Translations under genes and position numbers: made by a program | Shown: positions 32,581-41,735 of the stretch, piece after piece | Position numbering within the stretch: the first letter of the stretch is position 1 | Layout of the letters: every line of letters begins with the position of its first letter | The notes under the pieces: model-generated | The model's database searches: none | What the model saw: the letters and a program-made list of their open reading frames with translations, nothing else | What the model was told of the DNA's origin: nothing | DNA from: Bacteroidota bacterium | Lineage (GTDB): Bacteria > Bacteroidota > Bacteroidia > Sphingobacteriales > Sphingobacteriaceae | Assembly (NCBI GenBank): GCA_013286325.1 | Contig: JABDFZ010000009.1 | Coordinates: 1-52,330 of the forward strand | Reading direction: 5' to 3' | Length of the DNA stretch: 52,330 nucleotides

Positions 32581-33231
32581 ATGAGTAATATTAAGGCTTG
32601 TATTTTTGATCTGGATGGGGTAATAGTGGACACGGCGGTTTATCATTATAAGGCCTGGAAACGTTTAGCTAACGAGCTGGGGTTCGACTTTACAGAACAC
32701 GATAACGAACAGCTAAAAGGCGTAAGCCGCATGCGCTCGCTCGAAATAATATTGGAGTTAGGCGGTGTTACTAAAACCGAAGCGGAGCAGCAGGAACTGG
32801 CAGCCCGTAAAAATGACTGGTATGTAGAAATGATCAGTCACATGACGCCCGGCGAAATATTGCCCGGGGCAAAAGAATTTTTGGAAACCTGCAGGGCAGC
32901 CGGTATAAAAACCGCGTTAGGCTCGGCAAGCAAAAATTCATCTACCATATTGAACAAAATTAATATGGCTTACCTGTTCGACGCAATTATCGACGGCAAC
33001 CACGTAAGCAAAGCAAAACCTGATCCTGAAGTATTTTTAAAAGGGGCGGAAGCCTTAAATGTTGCCCCTGCTGATTGCGTGGTATTTGAAGATGCTATTG
33101 CCGGGGTTGAAGCAGCCATAAACGGCGGCATGAAGGTAGTTGGCATAGGTTCGCCGGATGTGCTTGGCAAAGCCAATCTGGTAGTAAGTGGCCTTGATAA
33201 AATGAGTTTGGAAAAATTGAATAGTTTATAA
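32581..33231 (+). CDS. pgmB: Beta-phosphoglucomutase (HAD superfamily)
   Basis: From ATG at 32581 the protein has 216 residues, the normal length; a TTG start five codons upstream would overlap the -7 box and is rejected. HAD motif I is FDLDGVIVDT (nucleophile and acid/base Asp). Motif II is LGSASKNS, and KAKPDPEVF and FEDAIAGVEAA complete the site. The cap-domain KGVSRMRSLEIIL is diagnostic for beta-PGM. The enzyme converts beta-D-glucose 1-phosphate to glucose 6-phosphate. It sits just upstream of the GH65 phosphorylase that makes this substrate, the classic pairing. Confidence 0.96.
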   Translation: MSNIKACIFDLDGVIVDTAVYHYKAWKRLANELGFDFTEHDNEQLKGVSRMRSLEIILELGGVTKTEAEQQELAARKNDWYVEMISHMTPGEILPGAKEFLETCRAAGIKTALGSASKNSSTILNKINMAYLFDAIIDGNHVSKAKPDPEVFLKGAEALNVAPADCVVFEDAIAGVEAAINGGMKVVGIGSPDVLGKANLVVSGLDKMSLEKLNSL

Positions 33232-33302
33232 AATCATGTCAACTGCGGGTGCCCCCTGCAATGGCAGCGAATAAGAACTGAAATACATTATTACAACAGA
33301 GA

Positions 33303-35612
33303 ATGAAGGATTACATTGAAGTTGATGAGTGGAAGATTATAGAACAAGGATTTAACCCGCATCATAATAAAGTATCTGAAAGTATTTTTAGCCTTGGGAA
33401 TGGCCGCATGGGCCAGCGGGCAAACTTTGAAGAAGCGTACAGCGGCGAAACCTTGCAGGGCAATTACATTGCCGGGGTTTATTATCCCGACAAAACCCGT
33501 GTAGGCTGGTGGAAAAACGGCTATCCCGAATACTTTGCCAAGGTAATTAATGCCGCCAATTGGGTTGGGATTGATATTTTGATTGATGGCGAGCAGCTCG
33601 ATCTTGCAAAATGCGAGGTATTGAAATTCAGGCGGGAACTGAACATGAAGGATGGATACCTCAAAAGAAATTTCACTGCAAAAACCAGCAACGGTAAAAT
33701 AGTTGAGGTTGAAGCCATCCGCTTTTGCAGCATTGTGGAAGATGAATCGGGAGCTATTAAATATACCATTACCCCCGTAAACTTTAGCGGAACATTAACC
33801 ATTACGCCGTTTATTGATGGCGATGTGATCAATAAAGATTCCAATTATGATGAGAAATTTTGGGATGAAGTAAAAAAAGAAAGCTGGCCTGATGGCGGTT
33901 TCGTGCAGATGCGCACAAAGAAAACCGGTTTTGAGGTAGCAACTGGTATGCTGGTTAGCCTTTTACAGGATGATGTGGCTATCAACCCCGAAATACATTA
34001 TACAACCCAGGAAAAATACATAGCCGCCAAAGTTGGAATGCAGGCTAAAGAGGGGCAAAGCACAACTATTATAAAATACGCAGCCAACCTTTCTTCTCAA
34101 AATCACCAGGTTGCCGATCTGGAAGCACGGTTAAAGACCACCTTAGCACGTATCAGCGGCAAAGGATTTGAAAACCTTTTACGCGAACACGCAAATGCCT
34201 GGGCACGTAAATGGAAACACAATGACATCATCATTGAAGGCGATGCCTCAGCACAACAGGCCATCCGTTTTAATATTTTCCAGCTAAATCAAACTTATAC
34301 CGGCGAGGACGATCGTTTAAACATCGGCCCAAAAGGGTTTACCGGCGAAAAATACGGCGGCTCAACCTATTGGGATACCGAAGCCTATTGTGTGCCTTTT
34401 TATCTTTCAACAGCCGATCAAAAAGTTACCCGCAACCTGTTGCTCTATCGCTATAAACAGTTAGGAAAAGCTATCGACAATGCAAAGTTGCTCGGCTTTA
34501 ATAATGGTGCAGCTTTATATCCAATGGTTACCATGGATGGCACTGAATGTCATAACGAGTGGGAGATCACATTCGAGGAGATTCACCGTAACGGAGCTAT
34601 AGCTTACGCCATTTTTAATTATGTACGTTACACTGCGGATGAAGCCTACCTGGCTGATTACGGTTTGGAGGTATTGATTGCCATTGCCCGTTTCTGGTCG
34701 CAAAGGGTTAATTGGTCTGCCGATAAACAGCAATACGTAATGCTGGGGGTAACCGGGCCAAACGAATACGAAAACAATATTAATAACAATTGGTACACCA
34801 GCAAACTGGCTACCTGGTGCATGGAATACACAATGGAGGTTACTGCAAAAGTAAAAGCAGCTGACCCATTGAAGTATACCGCATTGGTGAATAAGATAAA
34901 TTACAACGAAGAAGAGGAAACCACAAAGTTTAAGGACGTCATTAAAAAGATGTACTACCCTTATGACGAAAAACAGCAGGTGTTTTTACAGCAGGACGGC
35001 TACCTTGATAAAGAACAGATATTAGTTAAAGACCTGCCTGCTGCAGACCGACCTATAAACCAAAAATGGAGCTGGGACCGGATCTTACGCTCATGCTATA
35101 TAAAGCAAGCCGACGTTTTGCAGGGGATTTACTTTTTTGAAGATCATTACGACCTGGAAACCATCCGCCGCAATTTTGATTTTTATGAGCCGCGTACGGT
35201 ACATGAATCCTCTCTGTCTCCCTGTGTGCATGCTATTTTAGCTGCCAAGTTGGGTGATGAGGCTCGCGCATACGAATTCTATCTCCGCACTGCCCGCTTA
35301 GACCTCGACGATTATAACAACGATACCGAAGATGGCTGCCACATTACATCTATGGCAGGTACATGGATGGCAGTTGTTGAAGGTTTTGGCGGCATGCGCG
35401 TTCGCGATGGTAAACTGTCATTTCAGCCGTTCCTTCCGGACAAATGGAAATCGTTCTCTTTCCACATAGGTTTCCGTGGCTCTCTGCTTAACGTTAAGGT
35501 AAGCAAGGATGGTGTGCAGATAAAGAACCTTTCGGGTAACGAAACAACGGTTTTAGTTTATGATAAAGCACAGTTGGTAAAGCCAAATGATGAGTTGCTG
35601 GTTGAAGCATAA
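33303..35612 (+). CDS. GH65 family disaccharide phosphorylase, probably maltose phosphorylase
   Basis: This 769-residue cytoplasmic protein is of normal family length. It has the N-terminal beta-sandwich (SLGNGRMGQRANFEEAYSG), the alpha/alpha barrel with KYGGSTYWDTEAY, and the catalytic acid Glu488 in TGPNEYENNINNNWYTS. The phosphate-site block (ESSLSPCVHAILAA) and C-terminal strands follow. GH65 phosphorylases cleave maltose, trehalose or kojibiose with inversion to beta-glucose 1-phosphate. Adjacent pgmB and amylases make maltose the best guess. The NNNWYT motif also fits maltose phosphorylases. Specificity is an inference. Confidence 0.94.
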   Translation: MKDYIEVDEWKIIEQGFNPHHNKVSESIFSLGNGRMGQRANFEEAYSGETLQGNYIAGVYYPDKTRVGWWKNGYPEYFAKVINAANWVGIDILIDGEQLDLAKCEVLKFRRELNMKDGYLKRNFTAKTSNGKIVEVEAIRFCSIVEDESGAIKYTITPVNFSGTLTITPFIDGDVINKDSNYDEKFWDEVKKESWPDGGFVQMRTKKTGFEVATGMLVSLLQDDVAINPEIHYTTQEKYIAAKVGMQAKEGQSTTIIKYAANLSSQNHQVADLEARLKTTLARISGKGFENLLREHANAWARKWKHNDIIIEGDASAQQAIRFNIFQLNQTYTGEDDRLNIGPKGFTGEKYGGSTYWDTEAYCVPFYLSTADQKVTRNLLLYRYKQLGKAIDNAKLLGFNNGAALYPMVTMDGTECHNEWEITFEEIHRNGAIAYAIFNYVRYTADEAYLADYGLEVLIAIARFWSQRVNWSADKQQYVMLGVTGPNEYENNINNNWYTSKLATWCMEYTMEVTAKVKAADPLKYTALVNKINYNEEEETTKFKDVIKKMYYPYDEKQQVFLQQDGYLDKEQILVKDLPAADRPINQKWSWDRILRSCYIKQADVLQGIYFFEDHYDLETIRRNFDFYEPRTVHESSLSPCVHAILAAKLGDEARAYEFYLRTARLDLDDYNNDTEDGCHITSMAGTWMAVVEGFGGMRVRDGKLSFQPFLPDKWKSFSFHIGFRGSLLNVKVSKDGVQIKNLSGNETTVLVYDKAQLVKPNDELLVEA

Positions 35613-35626
35613 ATATAATTAGCAGG

Positions 35627-37450
35627 ATGTTGAATGTAAAGTGGGGAAGGTTTGTATGTTTTATTTTGGTATCATTGGTACCATTAATAGCATTCCCCCA
35701 AATAAAACATCAGGCAAAAAAACAAAAAATGGAACAGCCTTCAACCGATCATAAACTTATTATATACCAGTTGTTGCCCCGTTTATTTGGTAACACTAAA
35801 ACGGTAAACAAACTTAATGGCTCCATTGAAGAAAATGGTGTTGGCAAGTTTAACGATATCAGCGATAAAGCCCTGCAGGAAATAAAAAACATGGGTTTTA
35901 CCCATGTTTGGTTCACAGGTGTTATCGAGCATGCTACCATGACTGGTTATTCAGCGGTTGGCATAAAAACCGATGATCCTGATATTGTAAAAGGTCGCGC
36001 CGGTTCTCCCTATGCTATAAAAGATTATTACGACATTGACCCCGACCTCGCCGTTGATGTAAAAAGTCGCATGGGCGAATATGAAACCCTCATAAAACGT
36101 ACACATGCCAATAGCTTAAAGGTTATTATGGATTGTGTGCCGAACCATGTTGCCCGCACCTATGGCTCGGATGTAAAACCCTCAGGGGTGAGGGACTTTG
36201 GGCAGGATGATGATACCACAAAAGCATTTAGCCCCAAAAATGATTTTTACTACATACCGGGGCAGCATTTTACTGTTCCCCAAGGTTATAATCCTGGCGG
36301 CGATGAGTTTAAAAGCTCATTGAAAGACGGCAAATTTGATGAATACCCTGCCAAAGCTACGGGGAACGACGTATTCAGCTCATCACCATCAATAAACGAC
36401 TGGTTCGAAACCATGAAATTAAACTACGGTGTGGATTATCAAAACAACCGCACGCCGCATTTTGATCCTATACCGCCGCTATGGAATAAGATGTACGACA
36501 TTTTGCATTTCTGGGCCGAAAAAGGAGTAGATGGTTTCAGGTGCGATATGGTAGAGATGGTGCCAATGGAGTTTTGGGGTTGGGTGATTCCACGCTTAAA
36601 AGCAGAACACGCCGGATTGGTATTTATTGGCGAAGCCTATAACAAACAACAATACAACAATTATATTTTTAACGGAAAGTTTGATTACCTGTACGACAAA
36701 GCAGGCTTGTACGATGCTATAAGGCACCTTACCTGCAACGAACCCAAAGCTACAACCTGGGACATTAACAGCGTTTGGCATAATGACAGCAATGGTATTG
36801 ATGAACACATGCTCCGTTTTATGGAAAACCATGACGAGCAGCGCATCGCCTCGCGTAATTTTGCCGGAAACGCATGGTATGCCGTACCGGGGATGATTGT
36901 TACCGCCACCTTGTCTACCGGGCCGGTAATGGTTTATTTCGGTCAGGAAGTTGGCGAGCCCGGCGCAGGTCAAGAAGGTTTTGGCGGAGACGATGGCCGT
37001 ACAAGTATATTTGATTACTGGGGCGTACCCGAACATCAGAAATGGCTGAATTACGGCAAATTTGATGGCGGACAATTATCGGCAGAACAAAAAGGTTTGC
37101 GTAATTTTTACAGCAGCTTATTAAACACGGTACATAATAGCGAGGCCTTAAAGTCGGGTAAGTTTTACGAGCTGATGATTGCCAACGAACATCAGAGCGG
37201 CTTTAATACCCGGTTGTATATTTTCCTTCGCTATACCGATAAACAGCGTATATTAGTAATAACCAATTTTAACCGCAGCGAGCAAACCATACAGGTCAGT
37301 CTGCCCCATGACCTGTTATACCAATTAAATTTAAGCGGAAAAGTGGAGTTTAAGGATTTGTTGAGCGAAACTAAATTTAATACAGGCGATATTGCATCAG
37401 GGGTAAGCATAACGCTTCCTGCGATGGGCGGGATGTTATTGGAATTCTAA
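35627..37450 (+). CDS. Secreted GH13 alpha-amylase family protein
   Basis: This 607-residue protein has a signal peptide (WGRFVCFILVSLVPLIAFPQ). The GH13 catalytic acids are Asp307 (DGFRCDMVEM), Glu336 (FIGEAYN) and Asp403 (ENHDEQR), and DCVPNHVA is conserved region I. It differs from the first GH13 gene in having no N-terminal cyclomaltodextrinase domain and long acidic insertions (FGQDDDTTKAFSP, GYNPGGDEFKSS). It starts 14 bases after the GH65 stop and 38 bases before the transporter gene, so it belongs to the same transcription unit. Its likely role is periplasmic cleavage of alpha-1,4-glucans. Confidence 0.94.
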   Translation: MLNVKWGRFVCFILVSLVPLIAFPQIKHQAKKQKMEQPSTDHKLIIYQLLPRLFGNTKTVNKLNGSIEENGVGKFNDISDKALQEIKNMGFTHVWFTGVIEHATMTGYSAVGIKTDDPDIVKGRAGSPYAIKDYYDIDPDLAVDVKSRMGEYETLIKRTHANSLKVIMDCVPNHVARTYGSDVKPSGVRDFGQDDDTTKAFSPKNDFYYIPGQHFTVPQGYNPGGDEFKSSLKDGKFDEYPAKATGNDVFSSSPSINDWFETMKLNYGVDYQNNRTPHFDPIPPLWNKMYDILHFWAEKGVDGFRCDMVEMVPMEFWGWVIPRLKAEHAGLVFIGEAYNKQQYNNYIFNGKFDYLYDKAGLYDAIRHLTCNEPKATTWDINSVWHNDSNGIDEHMLRFMENHDEQRIASRNFAGNAWYAVPGMIVTATLSTGPVMVYFGQEVGEPGAGQEGFGGDDGRTSIFDYWGVPEHQKWLNYGKFDGGQLSAEQKGLRNFYSSLLNTVHNSEALKSGKFYELMIANEHQSGFNTRLYIFLRYTDKQRILVITNFNRSEQTIQVSLPHDLLYQLNLSGKVEFKDLLSETKFNTGDIASGVSITLPAMGGMLLEF

Positions 37451-37488
37451 TTCCGACCGACTAATAAACTATTGAACCAATTATAATT

Positions 37489-38856
37489 ATGGCAGCACGC
37501 GGTATTCTTCAGAAGCCAAAGATGAGTTTTTGGCAGATCTTTCACATGAGCTTTGGCTTTTTGGGCATTCAGTTTGGTTTTGCCCTTCAAACAGGGAATG
37601 CCAGCCGTATTCTGCAAACATTTGGTGCCGATGTGGAACACCTGTCATGGTTCTGGCTGGCGGCACCTATTACTGGGATGATCGTACAGCCGATTATCGG
37701 ACATTACAGCGACCGTACCTGGAACCGCCTTGGCCGCAGGAGGCCATACTTTTTAACCGGGGCAATATTATCAGGACTTGCCTTATTTTTTATGCCGAAT
37801 TCGTCTATGCTGGCAGCTGTTATTCCGCCAATTGTGGTTGGCGCAGGTATGCTGATGATAATGGATGCATCTTTTAATGTAGCTATGGAACCATTCAGAG
37901 CTTTGGTTGCTGATAACCTTCCTGATAGTCAGCATGATGCGGGTTTTTCCATGCAAACCTGTTTGATAGGGGTTGGTGCAGTTATTGGCTCATGGCTGCC
38001 TTATGTGTTTGCCAACTGGCTGGGCATTGCCAAGACTGCTGCGCCGGGGCATGTGCCAAATAACCTTTTATTCTCCTTTTATGCAGGTGGTATAGTTTTA
38101 ATAGCCAGTATTTTATGGACAGTTTTTAAAACTAAGGAATACCCACCTGAGGAATATGCCAAATTTCACGAAAAGGATATTAAAGTTGAAGAAAAGAAAA
38201 GCGGCATTGCAGAGATCTTTAGCGATTTGGCCAATATGCCAAAAGCTATGAAACAATTGGGCTTGGTCCAGTTTTTTTCATGGTTCGCTCTTTTTTCCAT
38301 GTGGGTATTTACTACCCCGGCCATTGCGGATCATGTGTATCATTTACCTGCTAATGACACCTCTTCAGTAGCTTATAATAATGCGGGCAATTGGGTAGGG
38401 GTATTGTTTGGGATTTATAATGCTGTATCGGCAATTTACGCTTTATTGCTGCCCCGGATCGTGCGCAAATCCAGCCGGAAAAAAACGCATGCTTTTTCAT
38501 TAACTATGGGTGGCTTAGGTTTGATCTCCATCTTTTTTATCCAGAATGACTATCTGCTGATTTTACCTATGATAGGTATAGGTTTAGCTTGGGGAAGCAT
38601 TCTTGCTATGCCTTACGCAATCCTCTCAAGCACTATCCCTGCAAAGAAGATTGGTGTTTATATGGGGATATTTAATTTTTTCATTACGTTTCCGCAAATT
38701 GTTAATGGTATTATTGGCGGCCCCATAGTGAAATACTTCTATAACGGCCATGCCATTTATGCGTTGGTTATAGCTGGTGTATTTATGTTTTTAGCTGCTT
38801 TATCTGTATTAAGAGTTCAGGATGGCAGAGATATCCAGATAATTGAAACTGCGTGA
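37489..38856 (+). CDS. MFS sugar transporter (SLC45/maltose-type, MalT-like)
   Basis: This 455-residue protein has about twelve membrane helices. The loop between helices 2 and 3 reads [17 protein letters not shown], the D-R-x(5)-GRRRP pattern of SLC45/plant-sucrose-transporter-like proteins. [20 protein letters not shown] lies in front of it. Such proteins import maltose or other disaccharides with protons. Its place between the secreted amylase and GH31 genes supports import of maltose or maltodextrins across the inner membrane. No outer-membrane SusC/D partner is in the window. Confidence 0.92.
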   Translation: MAARGILQKPKMSFWQIFHMSFGFLGIQFGFALQTGNASRILQTFGADVEHLSWFWLAAPITGMIVQPIIGHYSDRTWNRLGRRRPYFLTGAILSGLALFFMPNSSMLAAVIPPIVVGAGMLMIMDASFNVAMEPFRALVADNLPDSQHDAGFSMQTCLIGVGAVIGSWLPYVFANWLGIAKTAAPGHVPNNLLFSFYAGGIVLIASILWTVFKTKEYPPEEYAKFHEKDIKVEEKKSGIAEIFSDLANMPKAMKQLGLVQFFSWFALFSMWVFTTPAIADHVYHLPANDTSSVAYNNAGNWVGVLFGIYNAVSAIYALLLPRIVRKSSRKKTHAFSLTMGGLGLISIFFIQNDYLLILPMIGIGLAWGSILAMPYAILSSTIPAKKIGVYMGIFNFFITFPQIVNGIIGGPIVKYFYNGHAIYALVIAGVFMFLAALSVLRVQDGRDIQIIETA

Positions 38857-38985
38857 TTTTAAGTTTAAAGTAGTTTATATTTCAACTTTTGAATTATGGC
38901 TATTAACTTAGGACTAAAAGATCAACAAAAAACTGTATCTGGCACGGTTAATGGTTTTAGAAAAAAACGTATTATTGTATATTGC

Positions 38986-39005
38986 GTACAACATACACTT
39001 TGTAC
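38986..39005. promoter_or_regulatory. Short dyad GTACAA-N8-TTGTAC upstream of the GH31 gene
   Basis: This is a perfect 6-base inverted repeat with an 8-base centre, 30 bases before the start codon of the GH31 gene. It could be an operator. Short AT-rich dyads occur by chance, so confidence is low. Confidence 0.35.
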
Positions 39006-39034
39006 ATATTTGTGAAAGAGACTAATAATTTTGA

Positions 39035-41491
39035 ATGGAAGAGAATATACTGAACCAGGAGCTGATAGCTAATAAGTTAATTGAAGAGGAGGAAGAGGAG
39101 TTTCATCACCTTAATAACCCGGCTGATGGAATAAAACCGATCATAAAAAAATACCTGGGTGTACCTAATCATGCTGATCAACAGGAAAATAAGTTTTACT
39201 TTACTGATGGGGATGCAAAAGTTGAGGTTGTTGTAATTACTGATGAAATAATTCGTGTAAGATTAGCGCCTCATGGCGTTTTCCTGGAAGAGTTCTCATA
39301 CGCAGTCCCCAAATTGGAGCAAAAAGCCACAGTTTTTGCATTGTACGAGAGCGAAACAGAGTTTCGCGTTTCTACAAGTGTGGTAAATTGCCACATTCGC
39401 AAAGAAGATTTTTTCATTTCATTTTCCGATAGCCAGGATCATATTACCAGTGCCGATGCCGTGCCGATGCACTGGGAAGAAAACGTAAAATTTGGTGGCT
39501 ACTATGTTTATTGTACCAAAACCTGCCATACCGAAGAAAGTTTTTTCGGTTTGGGTGATAAGCCTACCGAGTTTAACCTTCGCGGTAAAAGATTAAAAAA
39601 CTGGAATACAGACGCCTACTCATTTGCCTGGAACCAGGATCCGCTTTATCGCAGTATCCCTTTTTATATCAGTTTAAATGAAGGGATAGCGCATGGCATC
39701 TTCTTCGACAATACTTTTAAAGCACATTTTGATTTTGGAGCAGAAGACCCTACTAAAACAAGTTTTTGGGCAGATGGGGGAGAGCTTCAATATTATTATA
39801 TCCACGGCCCGCACATGATGGATGTGGTAAAAAGCTATCATTTATTAACAGGTACACACCCAATGCCCCCGCTTTGGGCGCTGGGTTACCACCAATGCCG
39901 CTGGAGCTATTATCCGGAAGCAAAAGTTAAAAAAATAGCAAACGGTTTCCGTGAAAATAAGATCCCTTGCGACGGTATCTACCTTGATATTGACTATATG
40001 GACGGTTACCGTTGCTTTACCTGGAACCGCAAGTATTTCCCTGATCCTAAAAAAATGATTAAGGAATTAACTGCCGACGGGTTTAAAACGGTAGTGATCA
40101 TTGACCCTGGTATCCGTGTGGATGATAATTATTCGGTATTTAAGGAGGGGAAAGAAAAACGTTATTTCTGCCGCCGTTGCGATGATTACTTTATGGAGGG
40201 CCATGTTTGGCCGGGCCGTTGCCAGTTTCCGGACTTTACCAATCCCGAAGTGCGGGAATGGTGGGGTGGCTTGTTTGATGAACTGGTGCAGTTGGGCGTT
40301 GCCGGTGTTTGGAACGATATGAACGAACCTGCCGTATTTGGTGCAGGAACTTTTCCTGATGATGTGCGCCATCAATACGACGGCTTCCGTGGGTCGCACC
40401 GCAAGGCGCATAACGTTTATGGTATGCAAATGGTACGCGCTACTTACGAGGGGCTGCGTAAATTAATGAAGAATAAACGCCCTTTCACCATTACGAGGGC
40501 AGGCTACTCCGGTGTTCAGCGTTATTCATCTGTTTGGACGGGGGATAATGTAGCATCGTGGGAGCATTTAAAGTTGGGTAACATCCAGTGTCAGCGTTTG
40601 TCGGTATCAGGCATTTCATTTTGCGGCACAGACATAGGCGGCTTTAGCGGAGAACCCGATGGCGAACTGTTTACCCGCTGGATCCAGATGGGAACCTTTT
40701 CTCCGTTTATGCGAGCGCATTCGGCTGGCGATACCAAAGAGCGCGAGCCATGGAGTTTTGGAGCACCTTTTACTGATATCAACCGTAAATTTATCGAACT
40801 GCGTTATCGCTTGCTGCCTTATTTATATTCAACATTTTGGGAGCATCACCGTTATGGCTTCCCGATATTAAGGCCTGTGGTAATGCAGGAGCAGGAAGAG
40901 ATCAGCAACCATTTCCGTCAGGATGAATACACTTACGGCGATAAGATTTTGATTTGCCCGGTACTCGAACCCGGACAAAAAAGCCGGAAAGTTTATCTGC
41001 CTAAAGGTAAATGGTTTAATTTCTGGACCTATGAGCTGGTCGACGGCGGACAGGAAGTAACCGTGCCTACACCATTGGAAACCATCCCTATTTTTGTAAA
41101 AGCAGGCTCTGTTATCCCGGAATACCCGGTAATGCAGTATGTTGGCGAAAAAGAAATAGAAGAAGTAAAGCTGAATATCTACTATAGCAACTACGAAGTA
41201 AACTCCTTCCTGTTTGAAGACTACGGCGAAACCTTTGCTTATGAGCAGGATATTTACCTGGAGAAAAAATTTGTAGTAAGTGGTAAAAGCACAGTTTTAA
41301 CCGTTCAGCAATCAATGGAAGGGCTTTATACCCCGCGTTATGAAAGCTACTATTTTAATGTTATTGGTTTGCCGTTTGCACCTTCTAAAATATTAGCCGA
41401 CGGTAAAGATGTGCCTTACAGCATTGACGAGAACAAATGCGTTGAATTTAAATTCACAAAGAACTTTAAACAGATAGAGATAGTTAAATAG
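39035..41491 (+). CDS. GH31 family alpha-glucosidase
   Basis: This 818-residue protein lacks a signal peptide and is probably cytoplasmic. It has the GH31 N-terminal beta-sandwich (EESFFGLGDKPTEFNLRGK). The (beta/alpha)8 barrel has GIYLDIDYMDGYRCFTWN, the nucleophile Asp428 in WNDMNEP, and the acid/base Asp504 in WTGDNVASW. FMRAHSAGDTKEREPW also belongs to the site. C-terminal beta domains follow (PLETIPIFVKAGSVIP). It should release glucose from non-reducing ends of maltooligosaccharides. A 178-base gap separates it from the transporter gene. Confidence 0.96.
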   Translation: MEENILNQELIANKLIEEEEEEFHHLNNPADGIKPIIKKYLGVPNHADQQENKFYFTDGDAKVEVVVITDEIIRVRLAPHGVFLEEFSYAVPKLEQKATVFALYESETEFRVSTSVVNCHIRKEDFFISFSDSQDHITSADAVPMHWEENVKFGGYYVYCTKTCHTEESFFGLGDKPTEFNLRGKRLKNWNTDAYSFAWNQDPLYRSIPFYISLNEGIAHGIFFDNTFKAHFDFGAEDPTKTSFWADGGELQYYYIHGPHMMDVVKSYHLLTGTHPMPPLWALGYHQCRWSYYPEAKVKKIANGFRENKIPCDGIYLDIDYMDGYRCFTWNRKYFPDPKKMIKELTADGFKTVVIIDPGIRVDDNYSVFKEGKEKRYFCRRCDDYFMEGHVWPGRCQFPDFTNPEVREWWGGLFDELVQLGVAGVWNDMNEPAVFGAGTFPDDVRHQYDGFRGSHRKAHNVYGMQMVRATYEGLRKLMKNKRPFTITRAGYSGVQRYSSVWTGDNVASWEHLKLGNIQCQRLSVSGISFCGTDIGGFSGEPDGELFTRWIQMGTFSPFMRAHSAGDTKEREPWSFGAPFTDINRKFIELRYRLLPYLYSTFWEHHRYGFPILRPVVMQEQEEISNHFRQDEYTYGDKILICPVLEPGQKSRKVYLPKGKWFNFWTYELVDGGQEVTVPTPLETIPIFVKAGSVIPEYPVMQYVGEKEIEEVKLNIYYSNYEVNSFLFEDYGETFAYEQDIYLEKKFVVSGKSTVLTVQQSMEGLYTPRYESYYFNVIGLPFAPSKILADGKDVPYSIDENKCVEFKFTKNFKQIEIVK

Positions 41492-41495
41492 GTGT

Positions 41496-41670
41496 TAGAG
41501 ATCGGTGATTAGAGATCAGAGATTTGTTTGGCAGATATGTACATGAGAAAACTTACGAAGTTTTATAAACTTCGTAAGTTTATAGCCAATATTCAACGTG
41601 CAATTTTTCAGCTTCACTGGCCGCATAGGGAATTAAAAAACTAATCTCTGATCTCTAGCCTCTAATCACT
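41496..41670. repeat. Inverted GATTAGAG...ATCAGAGATT repeats around the hairpin
   Basis: The block at 41496-41523 and the block at 41643-41670 are diverged reverse complements, each a mix of GTGATTAGAG and ATCAGAGATT. Related blocks are at about 3770-3922 and 14351-14390. Confidence 0.65.
41549..41581. terminator. 15-bp perfect stem-loop after the GH31 gene
   Basis: AAACTTACGAAGTTT (41549-41563) pairs exactly with AAACTTCGTAAGTTT (41567-41581) around a 3-base loop. It probably ends the GH31 transcript. GATTAGAGATCAGAG-type repeats lie on both sides (41496-41523 and 41643-41670) in inverted order. Confidence 0.8.
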
Positions 41671-41677
41671 ATATTTG
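41670..41677 (+). promoter_or_regulatory. -7 promoter box of glgB (TATATTTG)
   Basis: This is a full match to TAnnTTTG, 58 bases before the ATG of glgB. Together with the upstream hairpin it suggests that glgB has its own promoter. Confidence 0.55.
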
Positions 41678-41735
41678 ATCAACCAATTACCGACCTTAAA
41701 TATTTACCCAAACGGCCCTGTGGCCTTTCTGCACT

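Noticed and set aside
39026..39033. TAATTTTG just before the GH31 gene matches the -7 box TAnnTTTG.
   Set aside because: It ends one base before the ATG, so transcription would start inside the gene; the match is probably chance.
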